Assembly (NCBI GenBank): GCA_964522805.1
Contig: CAZFWP010000077.1
Coordinates: 1 to 9,031 of the forward strand
Source: CAZBYL01 sp964522805
GTDB taxonomy: Bacteria > Synergistota > Synergistia > Synergistales > Synergistaceae
Reading direction: 5' to 3'
DNA length: 9,031 nucleotides
In this document: piece by piece, positions 1 through 5,738 of the stretch
Numbering within the stretch: the stretch's first letter is position 1
Layout: the number at the start of each line of letters is the position of its first letter
Notes under the pieces: generated by a model
The model's database searches: none
Seen by the model: only the letters and a program-made list of their open reading frames with translations
Told to the model about the DNA's origin: nothing
Position numbers and translations under genes: made by a program

Positions 1-46
1 TACACAGGCGAAGACACTCTTTCCCTACACGACGCTCTTCCGATCT
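1..46 (+). other. Illumina TruSeq adapter left on the contig end (not biological)
   Basis: Bases 14-46 match the 33-base TruSeq read-1 adapter, which starts ACACTCTTTCCC and ends GCTCTTCCGATCT. Bases 1-5 (TACAC) are the end of the P5 flow-cell oligo. Bases 6-13 (AGGCGAAG) sit exactly where the 8-base i5 index belongs and match what I remember as TruSeq HT index D505. Genomic sequence therefore starts at 47. On the minus strand the reading frame of the neighbouring gene stays open through the adapter, so automatic gene callers would append about 15 false residues to that protein. Confidence 0.98.
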
Positions 47-1207
47 GTTTTTATTGCCGGAGATTGTGTCCCATATTTTCCCGGTTTTCATATCTTTGAT
101 ACGAACGCCGGTGATTGTCCCGATTGTGTTGACTACCGCGGAGATAAATCTGTCAGGATTCATATTTGATTCCATTTTTTCATCGGAGCCGACAAAATCA
201 TACTTGGCGATGCCTTTGTATTCTACGGTAAAAGAGTCCTTAGCAGCCATGATTTTGCCCTTTGTCGCTTCTTTCTCAAACATACGTCCGTCAGCGAGGC
301 TGATAAGTATCTTTATCTTGGCGTCAGAGGCAGAGAGAACCTCGCTGTTATCCTGAACAAGCAGTGTATAGGGAGCTGTGCCTTTTACCGTAAATGACAC
401 TGTTCCATTGGTTTTGTTGGCGATGTTGCTGTCTTTATCGATAACAGTGATTATCGGCAGCTTGTTGTCAGCAACGGTGTCCCAATCAGCTTTTTTGCTG
501 CCTGCGGCCGCGCTGATTTTTATACCCTTAACTGTCGCTTCTTTAAAACTGAGGTCTAAATCAAACTGGAAATCGTTTTTGCCGTCCGAACCTACCTTTT
601 CCCCTGCACCGGCGAAGTCATGCTCGCTCTTACCGCGGCTTTCAAATTTGCTGATACCGTCTGTGGCGGCTGTTTCGGTCTTTGGGGTTTGATCTGATGG
701 AGCGGTGGTTGAGGGTGCGGGCTGTGCGAGGGCCTTAACTGTTGTCTTTCCGGTGACAACCTTATTGTCGATCATCGTAACGCTGACAACAAAGGTTGAA
801 TCCTTAGAAATTGCTGCTGCGGCGTCATTAATCACCAAGGTAAAGTCTGCAGCAAGCAGAACCGGGGTAACCGCCATTCTTGATCCTGTGTTGACTACTG
901 CACCGGAAGAACTCTTTACGAGAAGAAGTTCATCTGACCCTGAAGAGGTCGTGCTCCATACTTTTCCTGTTGTTTCGTTCTTAAGGGATATTTCCTTGAT
1001 AGCCTGGGCGCCGCTTACTGAAAGGGTAAAAGTAGCGTCAACCTTGCCGTCTGCAGTTCTTGTCTTGCCGGAGCCAAGGAGATCCTGCTTAGTGTCAGCT
1101 TCAAAAGTCAGCCCGTCAACCGTAAGTGTAAGAGATGCTGCCATTGCCGCTGACGCGCTAAAAATTATCAGCACGACAATGAGCATTACCGGTAAAAATT
1201 TTTTCAT
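47..1207 (-). CDS. Exported protein with three related ~130-150-residue domains, 3' end missing
   Basis: A 387-codon open frame runs from an ATG at 1207 to the adapter boundary with no stop, so the C-terminus is lost. GGAGGG lies 5 bases upstream of the ATG. Residues 1-24 form a signal peptide: MKK, then a hydrophobic core, then a likely Ala-Met-Ala cleavage site. Residues about 38-155, 191-318 and 331-387 (cut) are related to one another. Each begins with a D-F/L-x-G-x-x-E/K segment, has S/A-D-G-K or a variant, then an I/V-K/T-G/E-I/V strand, then G-K-x-W-(D/S)-T (W84, W242, W379). Units 1 and 2 also share a later F/Y-T-L-x-(V/I)-x-D motif. A Pro/Thr/Ala-rich linker (161-183) separates units 1 and 2. 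The architecture suggests a secreted or cell-surface protein of stacked beta-sandwich-like domains. I do not recognise a named family; similar W-D-T repeat proteins may be common in Synergistota, but that is recollection only. Confidence 0.85.
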
Positions 1208-1330
1208 GTTGATTCCCTCCAAAAAAGAATATTTATTGGTATATAGTTTACCTCACAATTATATTTATGTACGGTATTATTTACGTAGATAGTATAATAT
1301 AAGTACAAGTAAAATTTAGGAGGTGTTCTT
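1208..1330. promoter_or_regulatory. Divergent promoter region between the repeat protein and larC
   Basis: This AT-rich gap separates two divergent genes. On the plus strand TATAAT at 1293-1298 is a good -10, which would give a leader of about 25 bases before larC; no convincing -35 is visible. On the minus strand TATAAT (complement of 1258-1263) is a matching -10 for the exported protein, again with a poor -35. GGTATATAGTTTACC (1238-1252) has GGTA/TACC inverted ends and could be an operator, but four-base arms are weak evidence. Confidence 0.5.
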
Positions 1331-1333
1331 CTG
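1318..1333 (+). promoter_or_regulatory. Ribosome binding site pointing to a CTG start for larC
   Basis: AGGAGGTG (1318-1325) is nearly a perfect anti-16S match. The only plausible codon at normal spacing in the larC frame is CTG at 1331-1333, 7 bases after AGGAGG. The first conventional start in that frame, TTG at 1385, has only a weak GAAAG upstream and would waste the strong site. The frame is open through the whole interval. Confidence 0.6.
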
Positions 1334-1837
1334 TCTATCTCAAAAATTATCCGCTCGTTATGGGGAAATAAAAGCGAAAGTTTCTTGGCCGATGAGTGCG
1401 TAGAAATTTCGGCTAATATTGACGACATGACTCCCCAGGATATATCCGTAATGATGAATGTTCTTCTGCGTGCTGACGCTCTTGATGTTTGGTTTGAAAA
1501 CATCCAGATGAAAAAAAACCGTCCCGCATTTAAACTTTGTGCGCTTGCTACGTCTGAAAACAGTGAGCAGCTTGCAAAGCTAATATTAAAACACACCACT
1601 ACACTTGGGGTGCGCATGAATCATGTTGAGCGGCGGACGCTGCAAAGAAAAATTGACACAGTGGATACATCTTTGGGAAAAGCTCGCCTCAAAAGAGCCT
1701 TTGGTGTCGATATTGAGAAACAGTCATGGGAATTTGATGATATCCTTAGAATTGCAGAGGAGCGCGGCATGTCTATTGCTGAGGTGCGTATTGCTCTTGC
1801 GCGTGAAGAAGCTACGTTTAAAGACGAAAATCAATAA
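1331..1837 (+). CDS. larC: Stand-alone LarC C-terminal domain (nickel-pincer cofactor protein, LarC2-type)
   Basis: LarC inserts nickel in a CTP-dependent step to complete the nickel-pincer nucleotide cofactor of lactate racemase and related enzymes; the C-terminal domain is the part known to bind metal-CTP. Read from CTG 1331 the product is 168 residues, and 150 from the alternative TTG at 1385. Family signatures are N-I-D-D-M-x-P-x-D near residue 29, the A-L-D-V-W-F-x-x-I-x-M-K-K-N-R-P block near 50-65, the T-T-T-L-G-V-R motif near 92-98, and a C-terminal R-I-A-E-E-R-G-M-S-I-A-E-V stretch. The N-terminal LarC domain (LarC1) is absent: upstream lie a promoter and a divergent gene. In Lactobacillus plantarum the two halves are joined by programmed frameshifting; here no upstream half exists for that. 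It is the first gene of a plus-strand cluster, 43 bases before folD. Family assignment is firm; the start is less sure. Confidence 0.85.
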   Translation: MSISKIIRSLWGNKSESFLADECVEISANIDDMTPQDISVMMNVLLRADALDVWFENIQMKKNRPAFKLCALATSENSEQLAKLILKHTTTLGVRMNHVERRTLQRKIDTVDTSLGKARLKRAFGVDIEKQSWEFDDILRIAEERGMSIAEVRIALAREEATFKDENQ

Positions 1838-1844
1838 AGATTAT

Positions 1845-1861
1845 CGCTCCTAATAGGAGTG
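1845..1861 (+). repeat. Short palindrome between larC and folD
   Basis: CTCCTAATAGGAG (1847-1859) is a perfect inverted repeat around a central A, with a flanking G-T and C-G pair possible. It ends 7 bases before the folD ribosome site GGAGGT (1869-1874). There is no T-run, so it is not a terminator. Its CTCC arm could alternatively pair with the GGAGG of that site, so it might tune folD translation or RNA stability. The stem is short and this role is speculative. Confidence 0.35.
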
Positions 1862-1880
1862 CCTGGCCGGAGGTGCGTTA

Positions 1881-2789
1881 ATGACGATAAGACTTGACGG
1901 CAAAGAGCCGTCGTCTAAGATATTGGAATGGGTGGCTGAATCTGTACGTAGCATACGAGAGAGGCATGGCTGGACTCCGACAATGGTTACAGTACAGGTC
2001 GGAGAAAATCCCGCTTCGGAACGCTACTTGAGAAGCCAGAGAAGAGCCTGCAATGAAGCGGGAATAGTATACCGTCTTGAAAGATTTCCTGCGGATATTA
2101 CCAAAGAAGCTTTTTTGAGAAGTCTCACTGCCATAGATAGAGATGAAAATGTTGACGGCATTATTTTACAAACCCCATTTCCTCAAGGGTGGAACCCCGA
2201 CGAAATTTTAAGCGCTATTCCTGCGTCAAAAGATGTGGAGGGGGTGCACCCGGAGAATCTTGGCAGGCTATACCTTGGAGAGAAGAAAATTCCTTTTCCC
2301 TGCACAGCTTGGGCCGCTATTTCGCTTCTTGAATGGTATGGCAGAAGCTCTTTTGAATGGAAGAACTGTGCCATTGTCGGACGCAGTGCCAATGTCGGGC
2401 GCGCGGCCGCCCTCCTTTTGATGCACAGGCAGGGGACGATTACCGTATGTCATACGCGAACCTCCACCGAACAACTCAAAGAAATACTTAAAAACTCTGA
2501 TGTGGCAATTGTGGCTGTAGGCCAGGCCGGCATCATTAAACCCGATTACTTGCCTCCTCACGCTTGGGTAATTGACATTGGCACAAACATTACCGAAGAC
2601 GGGCGTCTTGTCGGCGACGTCGATCCGGAAGCCGACGGCGTTATCGCAGCCCTCAGCCCTGTGCCCGGAGGCATTGGCCCCATAACAGTGTCGCTGCTGC
2701 TTGCTAACCTCATACTTTGCGCCACTAAGAGGCGCTTAGGCGCAACATTGGCACTCAATGTCCGCAAGCTTAAGGAGGGGAAAATGTGA
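1881..2789 (+). CDS. folD: FolD: methylenetetrahydrofolate dehydrogenase/cyclohydrolase with substituted catalytic residues
   Basis: FolD interconverts methylene-, methenyl- and 10-formyl-tetrahydrofolate using NAD(P), feeding purines, formyl-Met-tRNA and C1 metabolism in the cytoplasm. The length (302 residues) is near normal, with a slightly long tail. The start ATG has GGAGGT 6 bases upstream. Recognisable parts are G-E-N-P-A-S (41-46), G-I-I-L-Q-T-P-F-P (93-101), P-C-T (140-142), the nucleotide-binding G-R-S-A-N-V-G-R (167-174), and P-V-P-G-G-I-G-P-I-T-V (260-270). Oddities: the family motif Y-x-x-x-K has become Y49-L-R-S-Q53 (codon CAG at 2037-2039), losing the lysine equivalent to E. 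coli Lys54, and K-D-V-D-G has become K-D-V-E120-G (E. coli Asp121). The conserved Gln is kept (Q97). Lys-to-Gln changes here are known to abolish cyclohydrolase activity in the human enzyme, so this protein may be dehydrogenase-only or altered. It overlaps the next gene by 4 bases. Confidence 0.93.
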   Translation: MTIRLDGKEPSSKILEWVAESVRSIRERHGWTPTMVTVQVGENPASERYLRSQRRACNEAGIVYRLERFPADITKEAFLRSLTAIDRDENVDGIILQTPFPQGWNPDEILSAIPASKDVEGVHPENLGRLYLGEKKIPFPCTAWAAISLLEWYGRSSFEWKNCAIVGRSANVGRAAALLLMHRQGTITVCHTRTSTEQLKEILKNSDVAIVAVGQAGIIKPDYLPPHAWVIDIGTNITEDGRLVGDVDPEADGVIAALSPVPGGIGPITVSLLLANLILCATKRRLGATLALNVRKLKEGKM

Positions 2790-2992
2790 GGATTTTCCGT
2801 CACTACAAGGGGGGGCTCTACGAATATATTTGCGAAGCCCGTCACTCAGAAACAGAGGAAGAAATGGTTGTTTACCGTCCTCTCTATAATGACAGCGGCG
2901 TTTGGGTTCGGCCTAAAAATATGTTTTTTGAAAATGTGAACACAGACGGTGAAGAAAAACCTCGTTTTAGCGAGGTCGAAGTGGAGGAGTAA
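2786..2992 (+). CDS. Small DUF1653 family protein
   Basis: This 68-residue soluble protein matches the DUF1653 pattern: H-Y-K-G (6-9), A-R-H-S-E-T (18-23), V-V-Y-R-P-L-Y (28-34), W-V-R-P (40-43), M-F-F-E-N-V (46-51) and a P-R-F near the end (59-61). The family's function is unknown to me. It starts with GTG at 2786, inside the folD stop (shared GTGA), and AAGGAGGGG (2772-2780) lies just upstream, so translation is probably coupled to folD. An acidic tail (E-V-E-V-E-E) leads directly to the next gene. Confidence 0.88.
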   Translation: MRIFRHYKGGLYEYICEARHSETEEEMVVYRPLYNDSGVWVRPKNMFFENVNTDGEEKPRFSEVEVEE

Positions 2993-2998
2993 TTGGGA

Positions 2999-3727
2999 AT
3001 GCCGGACGAAAAAAATGAGAAATGGCTGGCGGAACAGATAAAAAAGAAAGACGTAGCCATCTTTAGCGGTGCGGGACTAAGCACGGAATCAGGATTGCTG
3101 GATTTCCGTTCAAAAGACGGTATTTGGGCTCACGCCGACCCGGCAGAGCTGGCGTCAGTTGGGGTGCTGGAACGCCGTTATGACGACTTTTTGGCGTTCT
3201 ACAAAGCCCGTCTCTACGTGCCTGACAGCGTGCAGCCCAATATTGGACACAAACTGGTAGCCGAATGGGAATCGCATGGATATATTAAGGGAATTATCAC
3301 CCAAAACGTTGACCGTCTGCACCAGAAGGCCGGAACGGAAAACGTGGCGGAGCTTCACGGAAGCCTCGAGCCGATAAAATGTCACAGCTGCGGTCGTATA
3401 GGTGCCAAAGAAGACTTTCTTGAAGGGCGCCCCTGCTCTTATTGCGGCGGCAGGCTGCGTCCAAGTGTGGTTCTTTTTGGGGAGATGCTGCCGGAAGAGC
3501 CATTGGCTCTTGCCGACACCTGGACAAGAGAGTGCAAAACATTCATTGTTCTTGGCTCTTCATTAGTGGTCTCTCCCGCTAACTACTTCCCCAGACAGGC
3601 GAAAAACAACGGTGCAAAACTTGTTATCATCAATAGGGACGAGACACCTCTGGACTATATGGCTGACTTGGTCGTTCACGAAAGTATCGGCGCCTATCTT
3701 ACAAAAGTGGCTTGCTATATGGATTAA
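2999..3727 (+). CDS. Sir2 family NAD-dependent protein deacylase
   Basis: Sirtuins remove acyl groups from lysines while splitting NAD. From ATG 2999 the protein has 242 residues, usual for a bacterial sirtuin. It shows G24-A-G-L-S-T-E-S-G (NAD binding), D-F-R-S (35-38), T-Q-N-V-D (101-105), the catalytic histidine H120 in E-L-H-G-S, a zinc ribbon C128-x2-C131 and C146-x2-C149, V-V-L-F-G-E (157-162), and G-S-S-L (186-189). The usual G-I-P-D-F-R proline is leucine here (G-L-L-D-F-R). F-Y68-K-A-R71 resembles the Tyr-x-x-Arg pair that marks desuccinylase/demalonylase sirtuins such as CobB and SIRT5; acyl preference is inference. GGAGGAG (2983-2989) lies upstream. A TTG at 2993 in the same frame is an alternative start, adding two residues. 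It is the last gene of the larC-folD cluster. Confidence 0.93.
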   Translation: MPDEKNEKWLAEQIKKKDVAIFSGAGLSTESGLLDFRSKDGIWAHADPAELASVGVLERRYDDFLAFYKARLYVPDSVQPNIGHKLVAEWESHGYIKGIITQNVDRLHQKAGTENVAELHGSLEPIKCHSCGRIGAKEDFLEGRPCSYCGGRLRPSVVLFGEMLPEEPLALADTWTRECKTFIVLGSSLVVSPANYFPRQAKNNGAKLVIINRDETPLDYMADLVVHESIGAYLTKVACYMD

Positions 3728-3903
3728 ATTAAACGGCTCTTTATTAACTCGTTGTACGGAGTCGACGTGTATAATCAGTAAAACTAACGGACATAAGAGA
3801 ATGTTAGGAGCCAAACAAAATCCTTTGCCATAAATCATTTGAGCCTTAAAGGTATTGGATTATGATTTTTTTAATTTCGCAAGCAATGCTAAGGCTGGCA
3901 ACT
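3728..3903 (+). other. Gene-free interval after sir2, possible small RNA or 3' UTR
   Basis: No convincing gene lies here. TATAAT at 3770-3775 could be a -10, but no -35 at 16-18 bases is visible. Downstream are a CTAAC/GTTAG hairpin (3784-3788 with 3803-3807) and a T-run hairpin at 3832-3872. The segment could be a long sir2 3' UTR or a small RNA of about 90-160 bases ending at either terminator. Confidence 0.3.
3832..3872 (+). terminator. Weak candidate terminator downstream of sir2
   Basis: AAATCAT (3832-3838) pairs with ATGATTT (3862-3868), which merges into a run of seven T (3866-3872). The loop contains a small CCTT-A-AAGG hairpin (3844-3852). The stem is AT-rich and the loop is long, so efficiency may be poor. 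CCTTT (3822-3826) could pair instead with AAAGG (3848-3852), giving a competing fold. Confidence 0.4.
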
Positions 3904-3942
3904 AAAAAGATAGAGACTCCCCGCTGAGCCTCTATCTTTTTT
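3904..3942. terminator. Strong bidirectional terminator between sir2 and gpsA
   Basis: AAAAAGATAGAG (3904-3915) pairs perfectly with CTCTATCTTTTT (3930-3941). A CTC/GAG extension inside (3917-3919 with 3926-3928) leaves a 6-base loop. The T-run on either strand makes it usable both for the plus-strand larC-folD-sir2 transcript and for gpsA arriving from the other side. Confidence 0.9.
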
Positions 3943-4097
3943 AATGTCATCGCCGCTTGTTAATTTTTAAAACTTAGTGCAATCTCCAGCGATACAAGCG
4001 AAGGAAAGGAATGTGCAGCAAAGACAAAAGGTCTCTCAATAGCAATTCCCCAACCCTGTATTTTCAGAACGTCTTTGTTTAATACAGAACATTTCCG
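3943..4097. other. Gene-free interval downstream of gpsA
   Basis: This is the likely 3' untranslated part of the gpsA transcript on the way to the terminator at 3904-3942. It holds an inverted repeat, CTGTATT (4056-4062) with AATACAG (4081-4087) and an 18-base loop, plus CAAAGAC (4020-4026) with GTCTTTG (4071-4077). The two overlap, so only one can form at a time. Neither is followed by a T-run. I see no gene. Confidence 0.4.
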
Positions 4098-5102
4098 TTA
4101 GAAGCTTTTTATTTCAAGCTCCGCCTTGAGCGGTCGTGCAAACAGTTCTCTTAATATTTTATCGGGAGATTCGTTTTCATAGAGAATTCTGTACACGCCT
4201 TCCGCAAGCGGCATCTCAACGTTAAACTTTTTGCTGTTTTGCACGATAGCTTTCACAGTATATGCCCCTTCGGCGACTTGTCCCAGGGCCAGTGCTGCTT
4301 CGTCCAGAGTCTTTCCCTCGCCGACTGCAAGTCCAAGCCGGAAATTGCGTGAATGCATACTGTAACAGGTGACCATCAAATCGCCTACTCCTGCCAGCCC
4401 GGAAAGTGTCATTGGCGAGGCTCCCATGCGGTGCCCGAACCTCATAATCTCCGCAAGTCCGCGGCAAGCTATGGCAGCCAAAGCGTTATCACCCAGCTTC
4501 ATTGCCTTGGAAATTCCCGCAGCTACTGCGTAAATGTTTTTGGTCGCTCCGCCAACTTCAAGCCCGATGACATCGTCGGAGGTGTAAACTCTGAAGTTGT
4601 TGCCTGTAAGCAGCTTCTGCCAGTCTTCAGCCTCTCCTTTAATTTCAGAGGCTACAGCCACGGCAGTGGGGCAGCCTGTCAAAACCTCTTCCGCATGGCT
4701 GGGTCCTGAAAGTGCTGAATAGGCATATCCGGGGCACAGCTCTTCATGTATCTTGTGCAGCAGGTCTCCTGTTGTTATCTCAATTCCCTTAGCTAAATTA
4801 AGCATGTGTCCCGACCTATGTCCGCTGTTTTTGATCTTCTCACAGACGTCCCGTACAAATTGTGTAGGTATGGCCATAATCATTCTGTCAGAAAAAAGCA
4901 GCGCTTCTTCAATATCGAGAGTGCACTTTATTTTTTTGTCTAAGATGGTATCCTGAAAGCAAAAAGTATTTTTGCCGCAGTTGTTAATGGAGTTTGACTG
5001 TTCTTCGTCTATTGTCCACATAAGGACATTATGTCCTAAATCTGCAAGATGTGATGCCATGGCAGTTCCGAAACTGCCGGCGCCAAGTAGGGTAACGTTC
5101 AT
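4098..5102 (-). CDS. gpsA: GpsA: NAD(P)-dependent glycerol-3-phosphate dehydrogenase
   Basis: GpsA reduces dihydroxyacetone phosphate to sn-glycerol 3-phosphate, the backbone for phospholipids, in the cytoplasm. The 334 residues are of full family length. The N-terminal Rossmann motif is G7-A-G-S-F-G-T. Further family marks are A-I-P-T-Q (77-81), L-A-K105-G-I-E, L-S-G-P-S-H-A-E-E-V (131-140), the catalytic lysine K188 in G-G-A-T-K-N-I-Y-A, C-R-G-L-A-E (213-218, usually T-R-G), G-V-G-D-L (238-242) and S-R-N-F-R-L-G (251-257). GGAGGT (complement of 5111-5116) lies 8 bases before the ATG. It appears to be transcribed alone, with its own promoter and the shared terminator at 3904-3942. Confidence 0.96.
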   Translation of the reverse strand: MNVTLLGAGSFGTAMASHLADLGHNVLMWTIDEEQSNSINNCGKNTFCFQDTILDKKIKCTLDIEEALLFSDRMIMAIPTQFVRDVCEKIKNSGHRSGHMLNLAKGIEITTGDLLHKIHEELCPGYAYSALSGPSHAEEVLTGCPTAVAVASEIKGEAEDWQKLLTGNNFRVYTSDDVIGLEVGGATKNIYAVAAGISKAMKLGDNALAAIACRGLAEIMRFGHRMGASPMTLSGLAGVGDLMVTCYSMHSRNFRLGLAVGEGKTLDEAALALGQVAEGAYTVKAIVQNSKKFNVEMPLAEGVYRILYENESPDKILRELFARPLKAELEIKSF

Positions 5103-5146
5103 AGAGGCAGACCTCCGTTCAATTTTGTGTAAAAAAGCACCGCTAC

Positions 5147-5176
5147 ATTATAGCTTTTAGGAGTGTATAATACCAA
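5147..5176 (-). promoter_or_regulatory. Predicted gpsA promoter
   Basis: On the minus strand TTGGTA (complement of 5171-5176) and TATAAT (complement of 5147-5152) are separated by 18 bases. This is a good sigma-70-type promoter giving a leader of roughly 38 bases. Its -35 touches the -10 of the divergent queT promoter. Confidence 0.6.
5166..5171 (+). promoter_or_regulatory. Predicted queT -10 element
   Basis: TATAAT (5166-5171), preceded directly by TG, would give a leader of about 28 bases before queT. The -35 is weak (GCTACA at 5142-5147, 18-base spacing). The last base of this -10 is also the end of the gpsA -35 on the other strand, so the two promoters probably exclude each other. No preQ1 riboswitch pattern was seen in so short a leader. 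Confidence 0.5.
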
Positions 5177-5205
5177 TGTTGTTTCTGTAATTGAAGGAGG
5201 TTTTT

Positions 5206-5712
5206 TTGTTGATTCGCCAAATAGCACTTTCTGCGGCAATCGCAGCTCTGTATGCCGCGCTCACAATAGCTGTCGCCCCAATATCTTATGGTCCTGTCCA
5301 ATTTCGCATCGCCGAAGCAATGACACTTTTGCCTTTCATGCTGCCGGAAGCGATTCCCGGACTTTTTATCGGTTGTCTTATCGCCAATTTATTCAGCGGT
5401 TTTGGGCTTATTGACGTTGTTTTCGGCAGTGCTGCAACACTTATCGCCGGCTGGATTACCTATAAAATGCCCAATCTCTGGCTGGCAGCCGTGCCGCCGG
5501 TCTTGCTTAATGCTCTGATTGTCGGCGGATACCTAGCCTTTATCACCGAAACACCCATGGTCATAACGATGCTCTATATCGGCGGCAGTGAGGCCATTAT
5601 CTGTTTTGCTTTAGGAATTCCGCTCTGCAAACTGTTAAAAAGTTCCAAAGTTTTTGATGCTGTGTTCATGGGGAAAAAAGAAAAAAGCCCAGGGGTGTGG
5701 GTCAAGAAGTAG
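5206..5712 (+). CDS. queT: QueT family membrane transporter (queuosine precursor, ECF S component type)
   Basis: QueT proteins are small integral-membrane substrate-binding components thought to import queuosine precursors with a shared ECF energising module (not in this window). From TTG 5206 the protein has 168 residues, the family size, with about five or six hydrophobic segments. Family marks are A-P-I-S-Y-G-P-V-Q-F-R (24-34), L-L-P-F-M-L-P-E-A-I-P-G-L (41-53), G-C-L-I-A-N-L (56-62), and P-P-V-L-L-N-A-L-I-V-G (97-107). AAGGAGGT (5194-5201) precedes two adjacent TTG codons in frame, 5206 and 5209; either could start translation. An earlier in-frame TTG at 5191 overlaps the ribosome site and is unlikely. 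The tail is basic (G-K-K-E-K and V-K-K). Confidence 0.9.
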   Translation: MLIRQIALSAAIAALYAALTIAVAPISYGPVQFRIAEAMTLLPFMLPEAIPGLFIGCLIANLFSGFGLIDVVFGSAATLIAGWITYKMPNLWLAAVPPVLLNALIVGGYLAFITETPMVITMLYIGGSEAIICFALGIPLCKLLKSSKVFDAVFMGKKEKSPGVWVKK

Positions 5713-5738
5713 CTGTAAGTAGTTTAAAATGTTAAAAG

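Noticed and set aside
54..1292. Three plus-strand open frames (54-356, 378-692, 705-1292)
   Set aside because: They lie opposite the continuous minus-strand frame that has a signal peptide, ribosome site and internal repeats; none has a start site or recognisable motifs.
1260..1400. Programmed frameshift joining a LarC N-domain to this LarC C-domain, as in L. plantarum
   Set aside because: There is no LarC1 coding sequence upstream in any frame; the region is AT-rich promoter sequence next to a divergent gene.
1204..1617. Minus-strand 137-codon frame opposite larC
   Set aside because: It overlaps the clear LarC domain and the promoter region, has no ribosome site, and its sequence has no family features.
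4011..4082. A 23-codon plus-strand frame starting ATG after AAGGAAAGG
   Set aside because: It lies just downstream of a strong terminator with no promoter visible, and the purine run abuts the ATG too closely; most likely chance.
5103..5205. preQ1 riboswitch upstream of queT
   Set aside because: No class I loop-and-A-rich-tail pattern was found and the predicted leader is too short; only an Rfam scan could exclude it fully.
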